A DNA stretch of 64,000 nucleotides. Source: Erythrocercus mccallii (lineage: Eukaryota > Chordata > Aves > Passeriformes > Dicruridae). Under the pieces are notes generated by a model, which saw nothing but the letters and a program-made list of their open reading frames with translations, was not told the origin of the DNA and searched no databases. This document shows, in pieces, positions 14,701 to 29,700 of this stretch. Location: the NCBI GenBank assembly GCA_013397435.1, contig VZRG01000159.1:16017-80016 (forward strand), given 5' to 3'. The translations under genes were made by a program, and so were the position numbers. The first letter of the stretch is position 1. Each line of letters begins with the position of its first letter.

Positions 14701-17700
14701 CTTTCTGAGCATTACTCTAACAAATGACCATTTATATGGAGCCAAACCAAATGAATGTGAGGGTCTGAGATGAGGACACTCCTTCTTTAGGGTTCCCTAG
14801 AAGCTTGTAGCAGGTCAGGCTCTCCCTTGGAAAGCCAGAGGCGTGGCCTCAAGTTCTCACACAAAGCTGAGAGAACAGAACCTGGGTCTCCTTATACCCT
14901 GGTGTACCTTAAATAAGGAATTTCTGGATTAAATCCAGAAACCACCAGTATCTTTACTCATGATTTTAAAATCCAACTTTTCAATTTCCTTTCCCAAGAG
15001 AAGCCTCCAAATGAACCATTTCCCTCTGGCAAAACAAATCAGTTCAATTTTTATTCAAATGTATTTACTTATTTTTTCTTGTTAAAAAAAATTAAGCTAA
15101 CACTTATCAGGCAGGATCAGCTTGGCAAGGGCAAGCTGAAGGGTACAGATTTGCAATTCCAGTTTATTCCTCATCCCACTGGAATGGATGACAAACACCT
15201 AATGACTTTTCTGGGGGAAGAAATGGAATTTATACAGTGAAAGACACAAAACAACCTGTGGGGGGAAGAATGAAAGAAAACAAGAGCAAGCACAGGAAAC
15301 CTTCAAAGACGGTCATAAACCTTGCACATCTCTTAAAACCTGGATGACTTGTGACCCTTCTCTCCTTGATACTTGTGGCGGGATTATGCGGAAAGTTATT
15401 TAGGAAATCCTGACAGCTGGGAGAGAAAGGATAAGCTCTAAGATTGGCCTACATTAGCAGGACACACTTTCACTGATGTATAAGGAGCTGGCGAGGATCT
15501 CTACCTGCTGGGAATGGCCTTGGATTTGGCTTTGCATTCCCCTTTCTGGCTGGGAGTCCTCAGTTTTTGTAAGAATTCCTGAACTTATTTTGTCTTAAAC
15601 TGTGTCTTAATCTTGTCTTTCATTACCTACCCCTTCAGGTAAGAGAGACAGAAGAGGAATGACTTACAGAATGAATAATGCAAATCTAAGTTATTTGAAC
15701 ATTCCTATGCAGAAGGGGTGTCCAGGAGTACGGAGGTTAAAGCAGAGGGAGGAGTTTTGGTCCAGCATAAAATGGATACACACTGTGCCCAGCAACAGGA
15801 GCCAGGGGAACAACAAGCACCTCTCCTACCCTGCCACTCCCATGGGACTAGAAATTGCCACCTCACCAGCTCATCAACGAGTGTTAGATAGCTGGGACTC
15901 CATTTCATTAACTCCCTAGTAGCACTTGGCACAGAAACTTAAGCAGAATCCAGGAATGCTGATGAGTCCACCTGTGTGAAAGCCATGCATGGTCTTTACC
16001 TCAAAGATTAAATCAGGGATATGCTCATCTGTACTCGAACCCAGTAACAACAATTGTGAGGGAAACCCTTTTCATGTTACACTGCTTTAAGCACTCTTAC
16101 AATCATAAGGTCTGGCTTTTACGTCTCTATATAAGCAATTCTGTTTGATTATTCCTATTTGTACACTTTCTACATCATGATTCATAAGCCCAGGAGCCTC
16201 TCAAATTAAACGAAGCAAAATCTTTGCCATGTTGATACACAAATGAAGGTGTAGTAGGTTTAGTAATGCCAGCAGGGTCAAGCAAACTGAACTGTCTTTT
16301 GAGCCAGTGCCTTTCAAACACATCTGTCAGCTGAACTCTAATAAGCACTCCTACATACACTAATATTAGACCTTACCTGATAAGCCTTATTTAAAAAAAA
16401 TGAAAAAAAAAGAAGCGCCAATATTTTCTTCAAAGTGGAAAAAAAAAATCAAAGCCATTAATTTAGCCAGAATCTTCTAATGCCCCAGGAACAAGGAACA
16501 TGAAGGAAATTCATGTCAGCAGTGACAAAAATGTCTTTTGGAAAGCAGGCTTTTGATCCTCTCAATTAATGTTCCTTTGTTACAAGACATGAATGAAACC
16601 CAAGTGTTGTTACATTGAAGAAAATGCAGATCAGCAGTATCCTCAGGCACAGGGATTTATATGACAGAGGTATTTTTGCAGTTCAGTTTTTAATGGCTCA
16701 ATGATTTTTCTGGCCATTAGAAGCGTCTAATTTTGAAAAAGTGCTAAGTACATAAATACTGATTCTTTGAAAATTCCTTTCAATAAAATTAGGCAGGACT
16801 CAGGTCAACATGATTTCTGATATAAATAAAAAATGAAAGTCAGCAATGTAGGGCTCTCTCTACCTTTCCTGTGTTTCCCTAAAAATTGCTTTATGATTAG
16901 CACATGTAAAAATCCCACACAGTAACATCTTTCCATTCTGGCAGGAAAAAAAGCTGTCATCCAGGTTTGTTTAGAAGGAACTGTGAACTGATTCCTGAAA
17001 GATGGGGTTAGATGATGATTCTGTAGAGCCAGCAATCATTCATGTTCCATTTTGTGAGAAAGCAAGGCTGACATTGATGGCAGTTTTTGCCATTATAAAA
17101 CTTTATTCTTAAGTGAATATTTTTTTTTTATAAGTACTGTGTTGGGGGTCTGAAATTTCCATATTGGGTTTTTAACTCTTTAAAATTTTGTCATTTTAGG
17201 GTATCTACAGAGGTATTCTTGAGCTCTTCAGGAAAAGACTAAAATCACTGTGCTGGATGAAATTAGTAGAAAGATAATTGAAGATTTCTCTCTGGGTGTT
17301 TCCAGAACATAAATTTTTATACCTCTTATTTTCAAATTAATCAAAATAGTCATTCTGTGCCTATTCAAAAGACACTATGATTTAAAAGACCACTTCAATT
17401 TTGTAGGTGAAACATATGAGGGTGAAATCTACAGTAGTCAGCCAAATACTGAAAAACACATCTTGACTGCATTCAGTGTGAAAGCTAACAGAGCTCACTT
17501 CATTGATCCTGTATTTACCAGAAACCACAGAAACACAAAAGTACTTCCCCCCTGAAGAGCTTCCTTGGGGTTTCCAATAAAGATGATACTTGAATGCCAT
17601 TACCCAGAAAATGTTTATTCTTGGTGTTAATGGAGACATCAGCTTTATTCTCAGTTTATAGTGAAAACAATAAAAGAAAATACACTTTTTGAAGGAGAGC

Positions 17701-20700
17701 TTAACAATCCATGCTAAGTGGTTACTAAATGCATGATCCAAATGTCATTTATTCCAATAGGAAGCCTTCCCTCGATTTCAGTTGATGATGACTTCAGCTT
17801 GTCACTGGTTTAGATTAAACCCTAAGATGCCTTAGAGGAACAACCTGTTCCAAGGTAGCTAAGCTGGAATGAGCTGCTGGAGGTACCTCAGGTATATGAC
17901 ATCCCTCTCACAGTCTGCTCATGCTCCATCCTAAACCTCACTCCATTGTTTTGGATATTGTTCTCTGCCAGAACTTTTCTCCACTGATGATCTCTCTGCT
18001 GCCACAGGAGTTGATTTCCTCTTACGATGCAGCACCAGTGCCCTCTGCACAACTGATACCTATTAAAATAAAATGCCACTCTTTTAAACCTCTGAAGTCT
18101 TTCTCAAGATGTAGGTGATAAATTCACCTTTTCATCAGCAAAGCAGTAAATGATAGCTATTCAAAAGGCTGAAACCTGAACCAGCCCAACCATGTGTGAG
18201 GCTGCACTTGGTCTGTCAAACACATACGTAATACCTTTCCAAATTCCTCTTACAGTGATCAACTCGGCTTACACTCATTTCACAAATACGTACTGTAAGT
18301 ATAAATCCTGCATGCCTCCACTAGTGCCGAAGCTCAAGTAAGGACAAGAGGCTCTTTCCAGTTTTCATACAATCAGTCATAGAAACATAGAATATCCTGA
18401 GATGGAAGGGACCTTTAAAGGTCATCAAGTCCAACACCTCTGCAAAGAGCAGGGACACCTTCCTCTACATCAGGTTGCTCAGAGCCCTGACCAACCTGAC
18501 CTTGATTCTTTCCAGGCATGGGGTATCTTAACACTCCTCAAGGAAACCTATCTTACAGGCCACCTTTAGGTACTGGAAGGCTGCTCTAAGGTCTCCACAG
18601 AGCTCTTCTCCAGGCTGAACAGTTCCAATTCTGTCAGCCTTTCCTCTTAGGAGAGGTGTTGCATCCTTCTAGTGATCTTCATGGCTTTCCTCTCCTGGTT
18701 CCAATAGGTTCGTGTTCTTTCTGTACTGAGGACCCCAGAACTGGACACAGAACTCCAGGTGGGATCTCATCAGAGTGGAGTAGAGGGGGAGAATCCCCTT
18801 CCTCAACCTGCTGCCCACACTGCTTTTGATGGATCCCAGGACATGCTTGGTCCTCCTGGCTGCCAGGGCGCTGCTGACTCATACTCAACTTGTCACTGAG
18901 CAGGACTTCCAGATCCATTTCCCTTGAGCTGCTTTCCAGGGTCTCAGCCCCCAGTCAGTCTGTACATCCATGGCTGCCCGATCCCAGGTGCAGAATCCAG
19001 CGCTTGCCCTGGTTGAAGTTCATGCAGTTGGTGATTGCCCATGTCTCTAATTTGCCTACGTCTCTCTGCAGGGCATCTCTGCCTTCCAGGGCACCAACAG
19101 TTCCTCCCAGTTTGGTGTCATCAGCAAACTGATGTAAGTGTACCTTCAACTCCTGTGTCCAAGTCATTTATGAAGACAATGAAGAGGATCTGCCTACCAG
19201 CACAGAGCTTGCCACTTGCAGCATAAATCTAACCTTGTTTTGGCTACAGCCTAGAGAGGCCACCAAGCAGAGCACCTGCTAACCTTCCTCATGGTGTTCA
19301 GAGACATCAGACTTACTTTGTATATCTCAAAGGCCAGTTTTGGATGGCTCTAAAGAATAATCAATTTATCTTTTAGGAATAACAAAGCCAATGAACTTTC
19401 AACTTCAGCGTCTCTCAGTAAAGCATTTACTTTACCAATGCTGAATCACAGCTTTGGGCTAGAGCAGCCCACTGAGAGAAGCAGGAGTTACTCATATCCT
19501 TTCAAGGCTAGAGAAAACAGCAGCTATCTGCACGATAAGAAATGTCTACAGTTTAGCCCACATTATAGATTTTTGCCAAAATGGATTATCAGTCAGGGAA
19601 AACATGTCATTTATGACCAGAGATACCCTCAAAAGCAAGCAAGATGTAGAAGGTAAGTTCCTCCACTTTCTTAATAGAGCTTATATTGGAAATCAGGTAA
19701 CAATACTTCCACTTTTTTTCTGTGCCTCCTACTCCCAACCCTTAAGCTCCCAAAGAGTCCTGTGAGAAGGAACTTCAATAGGAGCTTAATAGATGGTTTC
19801 CTTGTTTTTTTGCTAAGGAGGCAAGACCTGCTAACTGGAGCTTGGAAGCCAAGATGGTTTAGTGCTGGAAATCAGTTAACAGTCAGATATATTACCCATA
19901 CTGTGGCTAGAGGGTGTTCTGCATTCAAGGTAATTAACTTAATAAGGTAGTGAGAACAATTCTTCAACTAACCAAAAGCAAATCACTCCAATTTGGTGTG
20001 CAGGAGCTCACCAAATAAGGTGAGAAAAGGTGGAACAAAAACCCCAACAAAATCTGTAATTCAGCAGTGAGTACTGACTCACCTTGCAGCACTCCTCATA
20101 GTGCACCAAAGGGCAATGTTAAGGTTTTAGGACTTCAACACATATTGGATTTCATCATAAATGGTAATCAGGATGTGAGTTGAACTGTATTCTAGCCAAC
20201 TTGACAAAATCATCCCAAACTTTGCCAAAACAATCACACAAAACAGATCACTGTACACTAAAGAAGAAGCATGAAAAACTAAATGAAAGAAGAGTTTTTC
20301 TTGTACGCTGAAAACAACGGCCCATGCTCGAGCCTGAACACAGGACAATGGAGATAGTCCTGTTCATGCCCCTGATTAATTTAGTTTCCATCATGCTGGC
20401 AGCTTATTAAAGCATATGGCTTGCAGAATCACTCCTCAGGCTAGAATGGCCATGAAGAGAAAAGAGGCTACAACTGCACCACACCCATTCACAGACCTAC
20501 CTCCAAAATCTGTCAGTGAGGGGCTTTGTCTTTGAGAAACAGTTGCAGAACAAGCAAAGCCCTATGTAATTCTTGATCATTCCCTCAAACCAGCTGTAGA
20601 TGGAAAAGGGAAGAAACAGGGAGATCCAACATGGTACTGGTCAATTACGCTATCTATCTGGAGATGTCCTTGTGATGGCTTCTGGCTTGGCACAAACTAT

Positions 20701-23700
20701 CTATAGATGGAGTAAGGAGCTGAAAACAGGGATACCAACAGCCATGCCCATTTTCTATGACTTGCTCAGTCCAGCCTGCTCCATCTCCACTGCCTGTTCA
20801 GCACCACCATGCAAAGCCTTGCTGGCCTCAGGGACAAGCATTCACAGCTCCCATTGCCATGAACAAGGTAACACAGACAGGGGCTCACCCACACAGAGCA
20901 ATCTGCAGCTCAGAGCCCTACTTAGACAAGCAGATATTTATAGCTATAGATATATATAGAGATAGAGATATAAAATTCTCTGCATTTTTAAAGGTGCTAA
21001 CTGCTCCTTTCTGTCACTGCCTCCGAACCAGAACCAGTGCCCTCAGCGAGTCACCCACATGCTCAGGATCTGCCCACTTCAAATCACCGTGATCCTCAAT
21101 ATGCACATCATCTATATTTGTGCTTTATTGTAATAAATAACCATTATATTTGGAAGGCAAAAGAAAGCACAAAAAGTGTGAGCTTGAAGGTAGGAGTGTT
21201 TTCCAGGAAGCTGGTAGGTAAGACGTGGGCCAGCACAAAGTCAGTATGCAGTTGTAAACTTACACGGACTATTTATAGGAGGGACTTTAATAAACAAGCA
21301 TAAAACTCCCTTAATCACATGGGCTGCCAACCCATTTCTGAAAATCTGCTGTCAATTGATCTCTGCTATGCCAAGGGAGCTTCGTTCTGAGGATGCTGGG
21401 CATGTTTGCATGCTGTTATCTTTGGCTAATCTTATGCAGTTGAAGCAGCACTTTGTGAAAACAGTGCAGCATTCCAGAAATAGCAAGTCTATTTTCTGCA
21501 GCACTCCTTTAAAGTCCCCTAGGCCATCACCATTGAGGGTATGGTAGCTTTTGTACCACAAAACAAGTGAGCTCTGCTTGGTTTTTCAAAGAGCATTAGT
21601 TGCTAAGTTTTACAATGCCTGATTCTACTTTACAAGTGTTCTTTACTGGTTGCAACTTCTTTTTTACAAGTAATGTATTTGAACAAATAGGGGGCAGTCA
21701 CCTCTCACCCCAGCATTTTCCTGTATGGGCTGTGCCTCTGGATCTTATAGGGAGTCCTGTGACCTGGAGCACATATCAGACCTGGTTCACAGCCTCCAGC
21801 ACAAGGCTGTCCTCACTCTACCCAGGCAAACAGCTGGACCTCAGAAAATTATACCCAAGATCAAGCAGTGAGTCCCAACAAGGTCACAAGGACTTCAGAC
21901 CAAAATGTGCTGCAACCCACTCTCCAGCACTGGCAGGGCAAGCACAAGCCTGGACAATGGAAGGTAGACGTGTATTAATTGAGATTGGGAGCAAGTTTTA
22001 CTCAGATAAACAGACAAATTTACATTTTAGGGCAGAAATCAAGGCTAAAACTTGTATTTATGAAACTGGGTATCACTCCTCTGCTTTTAAAACTCAGTGT
22101 GCACATTTTAATGCAATATATACTGAGAAAAATATTCCAACTTAAATTATAATAGGATTCTAAAAATTGTCTTGTATCATTTCTGCATTATGTCAAAACC
22201 TTATGAAACATAATAAAAATTATTATGAAGAATAAGGTGGTTTGCACTAAATCTTTCAGGTGCTGAGGCACATAACAGACTACTTTTTTGTAGTCTGGCA
22301 GTAAAATATCACATAGCTGTAGGGTAAAATGCATCATTAAAACAAAATCCTCACACTTTTCAGGACGGAAGCTTGGCAGCTTAACTGTAAACAAAGCTGC
22401 ACTTAAGTAATTTTTACATTGCCAAAAGGACAATATTCTCTGCAGAGCAAGCATGCACTACAGTGTTGAGGCTGGAGACAGGAAACAAGCTTGTGGTTTG
22501 GTTTGCTTCCAAAGCTTTTTGTTTTATTTTAACAAACAGCTGCAAGGTGTTTCTCTGAAAATTTAACACAAGGGCAAAATTCTCTATTGGTATAAATTAG
22601 CACCACACGTTTTGGTCATATTTTGCCTATTTCCACCAGAAAACAATTTAGTGCAAGTTATTTAAATCCTATTGAAAAGATCTCACAGTGTGGGTGTTCT
22701 CCAGTCAGTCAACAAGTTCAAGGGGTTTTGGTCTAAGGCCCCCTGAGCAAGGGAGACATTTGGGAGAGGACACATTCACATGCAGAAGTCAATAAAAGCT
22801 TTTTGGCCTTTGGAAGAATCAATCCTCTGTTCACCACTGCAGTTCCCAGTCACTTTTAGTGACTGACATAGCAGCACCACCTTGAGATACTCTCTTTTTG
22901 CAGTTGCACCAGGGAAATGCCATTCCAGGCACTGTCTACCCAAACAGAGATTTCATTATTCAGACCAGAAAAAAAAAGTGACCTTTGGGGGGGAAAACCC
23001 AAAGATAATAAAGAAAAACAATAGGAAAAAAAAGTAGGATGAACTGAGGGGAAAGAAAAGCCCAAAACTTAACACTCCAGCTCTGCAGTTCTGCACCATG
23101 GCTGTCTGAACTTTTTGGAGCTTCTCATGGCCTACAAGAAGCTTCAATGCACAGGCTACCTTTGCTACTACCAACCAAGCTTCACCCTACACGTTCTGAG
23201 GAGGCATACAGAGGAGCACTCTGGGATCTCATTCCCACTAGGAGAGCCAGTATTATTTTAGTTGGCTGAAGGGATAAGGTTTTTGTCCTACCTTAACTTT
23301 TTTGAGAAGCAATAATTGCAATTAGGACAAATAATCTCAATCACAACTGGAACATTTAAAAGCCTGGCTCAACTCCATTGAATTTGACTTAACTCATAGA
23401 AAAAAACTGACCTTTTATTCAAAAGGGGTTTTCATATATCTTCTTGTGAAGTGTATTACAAGAGTCCAGCACAGGTCATAAAACAGCCAGGAATTCTGGG
23501 TTACCAAAAATAGCTAGGACATTCTGCATATCTCTACAGAAACAGGTAATTTAAAGCTGATGTGCACATCAGGTAAAAAGACTGGTGTGGACATGTTTAG
23601 AAATCCCTTCTGGATCATCATGCATGGCTGTCAGTGAGCTTACATGTTTCTGCTGACCCTAACATCTCCAGCTATATGTCACACAGGCTGCAGATGGGCA

Positions 23701-26700
23701 AGAGTAAGGCACTTGTGTGACCATGTCCTTTCAACAGGGAAATGGCATTATCTAGTTGACTGCCTGGGCTTACTGCCTGTCAGTCACCCCACTCAATTAT
23801 TAGGTAATACCTGTGGGGCTGCTCATGGCCCCTCAAAGTTTCACTGCTCAATACTCCTTCCCCTTTAGGCTCTGATTTTCCCATTACTGAAGAAGCAATT
23901 CAGATAGGTAGGTTTAGATTAGATCTTAGGAAGAATTCTATACTGTGATTGTGGTTAGGTGCTGGAACAGGCTGCCCAGAGAAGCTGTGGATGCCCCATC
24001 CCTGGAAGTGTTCAAGGCCAGGTTGGATGGGGCTCTGAGCAACCTGGTCTAGTGAAAGGTGTCTGTGTCCATGGCAGGGAGCTTAGAACTAGATGATCTT
24101 CAAGGTCTCTTCCAACACAAGCCATCCTATGAGTCTATGAACTGTAGGACACACTGGGGTGAACTCCACAGACGTGAAGAGAGGATCTGCTCAGCCCCTG
24201 TACAAACTCAGTTTGTAAGGATCACTTCTTTAAGAGGGATGACCAATATGGGTGCCAACATGGAAGACAGGAGTATCACTTCACCTGTCCAGCTGTAACA
24301 GGAATAAATCTGGCTTTGCTTTGCCTCCAGGGCTTTGAATTATATTTTGATACATGTACTACAGCACAGGAATTATCCTATTACAGTGAAGAGATTACTT
24401 GATATGCCTGCTGCTGCCAGTATGGCAAGCGTAGTGACCCAGATTGCTTATGAACATGCATGGAGCCACGTGTACCTCTTTGCTCTCCCATAACTAACTG
24501 CCCATGTATTTATTCAATAAGTTTTTCACATAGCTACTTGGGCAGGTTAGTCAGAGGTTCCTACTCCACTAGTGATCTGAGCTGGGGAAAAAAGCTCTTA
24601 GAGGATGGCCTACATCTCTATGCCTTATGATGGTAATTACCTGTTCAGTGCTGCTAACAGTTATGCTGTACTGGAATGTGCAAAAGCAAAACTCCAGGCA
24701 TTTCGTAAGCTCTCTGGTCAGCAGGACAGTGTCTAAAGAACAGAGGCATTTGAGAGGTCAGGAAGCCTCTGAGTATTTCTGTCATGGGTTTAGAGTCTTA
24801 CCCTTGAGGCTTACTATCTTTTATTGAATCTAGCCCCCAGTACACAAACACTGAAGAATAGGCACAGAAGATACCTAAATACAGACCTTTACTCCCACAA
24901 TGCAATTAAAGCCCCTCACCAGCAGCTTTGTGCACCACGAGGACACAGCTGGACCAGGAGAAGCAACACCCTATCAACCCAGAGGACAGTCCAATGGATA
25001 TTTAACACTGGCCCTTGTCAGAGGTGAGAGCACCAGAGGTTGCACATCAGCCTGCACATCATTACAGCCTTTCTGCTCATTTATACAAGATAAATGATCA
25101 CAAAAGCAGACTGAGCAAGTTGGTCTGTGATTTCCTCAGGTATGCTGTTGCCCAAACTGCTTGGCCAGACTGTCACTTGGCAGAGATTTTATTGTCTAAA
25201 CTCAGCGATACACAATGGCTGGACAACAGCTGCATTCTGCCAGACCTCAAGGCCTAATCCAAAAAGTCCTTTAAATGGGCTGCAGCCAAAACCACATGTG
25301 GACACTGAAACATCTGGACAAGCTGAGCCTTGCACTCATCCTGATGAGCACTGCCCCTCACTGTCTTCATACTGACACAACTCTTTCCAAAAGGGAATTG
25401 GCTTAAGGCGCTGGTATTAAACTATTAGTCATTTATTGTAAAATTAATCCCTTATTTAAACTCCAATCCCTCCAAAACCTTGCTTCCAAGCCTTCCTTCT
25501 TCTTACCTCTAGTCCTTTCCTTTTAATAAAAAAGCAGCATATCTCCGAAAGCTGCAGCTCATTTCGATCTCCAGATGTACAAACATCGCTAAAAGCCAGT
25601 TTGTAGGTCGTAAATGACAAACTGAGGAGTTTTATCAAAAACAAACATATGCACACATACACTCACACAAAACGAAACAGAAAAAACATAGCAGAGGGGC
25701 AGGATTGCCAATCTCTGAGTTAAAAGGCCATCTGAGACCTCAGAAAGTTCACCTTGTTAACAGTTAATAAAATTTTATCCTCAGCTATTATTATGTAAAA
25801 AAAAGTTTGTGTTCAAACACATGGCTTAAGGAAGCAATACTCCAGTGTTATAATTAGCTTTAATCAAGCATGAATTAGATATGCTAGAAACTGACAACTT
25901 GTAGAATATCACCACAAGTTGTTTTAATTATGTGTAACTCCATTAAAAAGGAAGAGCATTAAATACAAAACAGCAATTAAAAAATTACTATTTTTCTACA
26001 AATTCATATAGGCTTACCTTACATAGGGAAACACAACATATTGAGGGGAGAAATCCAAGGCAGTTCTCATACAGAGATTTCTGCCGATTCTGATTGAGCA
26101 TAAAATGTTCAAACATCAAAACTTTTTCATGAAATAAAAAAATCTCAGAAAAAATCCTGATCTAAGAATTAGACCCAGAAGCAAAAGGACCTTCATTTGC
26201 TTTGGTGACTGAGTCTCTAGGAATAGGATTTTCCCTCCTTTTTGATGCCTAGCTGGAGCCAGCTGGGCTGGTAGCTGTCCATGCCAACTCCCGCTCTGGT
26301 TCTGAGCCCCGCTCTCCATGCTGGCGGCGGCTCCAGAGGCAAATTCTCACTGACCACATGTGGAAGGCACACCTGGAAACTGGCACACACACACAGAGCA
26401 TGGCCTTTGCCCCTGACAGCCCTGCAAACCCACGGGTGAGGCCCTGCCTGCCCGTGCCACCCCAGGGCTGACCCTAAGCCGTGCCCCACCAGCAGCAGCA
26501 CCATCGGCCGGCCAGGCCATGGCGGCCCTGGCCCAGGGCGCCACTCCTCTGCCTGGCAGGGGCGGCCTCTGCCAGGGAGGTGCCATGCACAGCCCACGCT
26601 CCAGCCAGTGCTGCCATGGTGCCTGGGGGCTGTGCAGGAGCAGCACCCACCTCCGCATGGGCGGGCAGGAGAGCAGGCAGGAGAGCCTCTGCATCAGGGC

Positions 26701-29700
26701 CTGGTCCTGAGCCAGCAGGTAAAAACGGCCGCGGCGCGCGGCCCAGGGCCCGTGCCCCCGCGCCATGGCCTCGCCAGCCCAATGAACCTCACAGAGACCG
26801 CACTGTGAAGCAAAATTATTCACCAGCATGGACACGGCTGCGGAAAGAGCAAAATCATCACAGCTGAAACACCTATCTAACAAACTGGTTACCTGTAATG
26901 GGCTTTTATCCCCTTCCTCCCTGCCATCGGTTTTGCCTGAAATGCCAACTACTCATCTTCCCTGTGAGAAAGAGACAGTTAAGGCCTTCTAGCAATTTAC
27001 ATTTATTAAAAGTCCCTAATTTTGTCTTCTTCTAGTCACATAGCTTGGATCATCCATGTATTTTCTGACTAAAACCCTGAAAACACAATGTCCAGGACTC
27101 TGGGAACAGTCTGTATTTGACTCACGCCAAGTGGAATGTATTACTAGATTACACATATGATCTTGGTTATCTGCGATATTTAGCCTTTGGCACAGGACCC
27201 CTAGAAGATGACATGCCAGAATCACTGTGCACTGGAAGAAGGAAAAACAGCCTCTCTGTGAATGGCATAACATTATTTCTATGCAAAAACGGGGAGAAAA
27301 CACGTTGGAAACTTGTGAAATCTTCCGTTTTTACCTTCCACTTCTTCAGCCATAAATGCCACACAACAAAACTGGGTAGGGGTAACATTTTAGGAACCTC
27401 CTTTTCAGGCTCCTTAGGGATTTATTAATAAAACTTTCTAAAAAATATCCTTTGGGATTTTTTTTTAAAACAGCCTGTGCTTCCAGCTTACACCAAAATA
27501 ACATCATAAACACTCTTCATACTGTAAAAAAGAGTTGCTACATTTTCAGTATTTTAACACCTTTAATGTGTAGACACACAGAGCTATAAATAGTCTTCCA
27601 GACTAGAAATTGTGAGATTATATTACTTGGTTTCAGCATGTAAAAATATCACTTTCAAAGATCTGTTGAGGTGTGCAATAGAAAAGGGGAAGCTGCTGGC
27701 AACTGCAGCACAGAGTTTGGCTCTCCCCGTGAAATATTAAAGATGCAAGCAGAAGACCACCAATGCAGAGCAAAAACTTGGGTTTTGTCATGTGTGAAAA
27801 TTGTTTTGAGAGACAGCAGAACAAAAGCTGAAAATCTGACTTGAAACAAGTCTTTGTTATTCTGTATCAATTATTTGAGATGACAATATCTGATGCTTTA
27901 AATCCAGGCCTCAGACATTGCTGTTTCAAGCATGAACTTTGTATTGCACTGAACTGTATCATTAAGTTGTGCAGGTTTCACTAAAAGACACCAAGGAAAA
28001 GTAAGAGGAAAATGACAACTGTGGAACAAGTCCAGGAACAAATAAAACTAACCCAAAGTCTTTGCTGATTTCATACACATCAATGAAGTTAACAATTAAA
28101 TTTATTTTTCCACACCTGAATATGAGCCAAGAAAAATAGCAAAAGCTTACTTCTCCTATGTATTTCTACAATAACCTTGCTCAAAGTGCTTCCAAAGAGT
28201 ACATCTGATGATGTTGCACAGTCTTTACCCGGCTATTCATAACAATTCTGTGATGAAAAAGAAGCTGTATGGAAAAAAAAAGGAAGAGAAACAAAAACAG
28301 GTGGTAATGGTGGTCTACACATTTTCACCTCTTGGTCCAAATTTCACTACAATATCTATACTATTTACTATGTTTCTCTTCTGCCTGCAGGTACAAATCA
28401 AGTGAGGCGTGGATTACAGCACAGCTTCCCTTCTGTGCACCACCATGCCATACAGCCATCCCAGAATTCTTCTATAGGCCAAATATCATATAACTCCTTC
28501 TATATGATTGACAAGGCAAGGCAAAGTTTGTAAAACAAGCTGAATGCTCATTAAACCAAATGATACAGCTGGAGAGAAAGACTTCAAGCTTTTAAGCACA
28601 CAAGACTTGCTTCTTCTTCAGAACTGGCTAAGAGAACAATGGCACAAACAAGCATCTGATTTTTCCAGCTAAATCATCTTGTCTTGCTCACAACCATGTG
28701 TCATCATAGCTAAGATAACACCACCATCAAAAACTTTAGTCCTCTGAAAGCTAAATAGCCATCTCCAGATGTCATTATGGTTTCTTTGAATAAATAGCAT
28801 TAATAAACTTTAAAATGCCACTACGTTTTACGAAAGTGCCCTGTATATAAACCAGGGACACCTGACATATAAAGTGGTATAAAAATACAAACTGACTTGG
28901 CTTCTAAGTATTTCCTGCCCTTTTAAACTTTGCACTTGTTCATTAATTTCAACAAATATTGAGGTGAGCCAGCTGCTGAGGTGAGAGTATTCAAATAAAT
29001 CCCTCACAGATGTTTGTTAACTTCAGATAGGAGCTTTATTATCTACAAGTCATTAATCAACCATTAACAAGTAAGTGTTATGGAGTCCCAGTATTAAGGT
29101 TCACTGCCAGAGAAGAATAATAGATTTTGCAGACTGGCTGTGTCTATAAGAACTAAGAGCAGAGACAGGTCTGAGGTAAAACATTTGGAGGAGATTAGAA
29201 AATATGAGAAGTCATTTTGTCGCTCTTCAGCTCTCCTTCAGAGAAAGCACTTCACCAGAGTTAAGCATTTACACAACAAACCGAGTGGAAAGATCAAACT
29301 CATCCATCAGTTTGGTGATGAAGAGGAATGTGCTTTGCACAGCCAAACAAGGAAGTCAGCACAGGTGAGAATTGCTGCTCCTGTGAACAATAATAAACAC
29401 CACCCGAAGTGTCACCCTCTAAACTGGAAGACTCTGAAGCTATAAAATCACCTGCTTTGACTTCAGCATCCTCAGACTTCACCCAATACCTCTCGCAAGG
29501 GCCACAGACTTCAGCTCAAAACAGAAACAGCTAAATTTTACATTCCACAGGCAGAGGACAGACATGACTGAGGCAGCATCCATCTGTTGTGAAAACGTCA
29601 TCATTTGTCGCGTAGGATAAGCACTGCTTACTGCAGAACAAGGAAACGCATTCCCCTCTTCAGTCCTCTCCACCAGACAGTTTCTGCCAACTGGCCTTAC

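Noticed and set aside
21600..22145. 181-codon plus-strand open frame in intron 2
   Set aside because: No recognised domain, antisense to the host gene, and no splice or promoter support. A few frames of this length are expected by chance in 64 kb.
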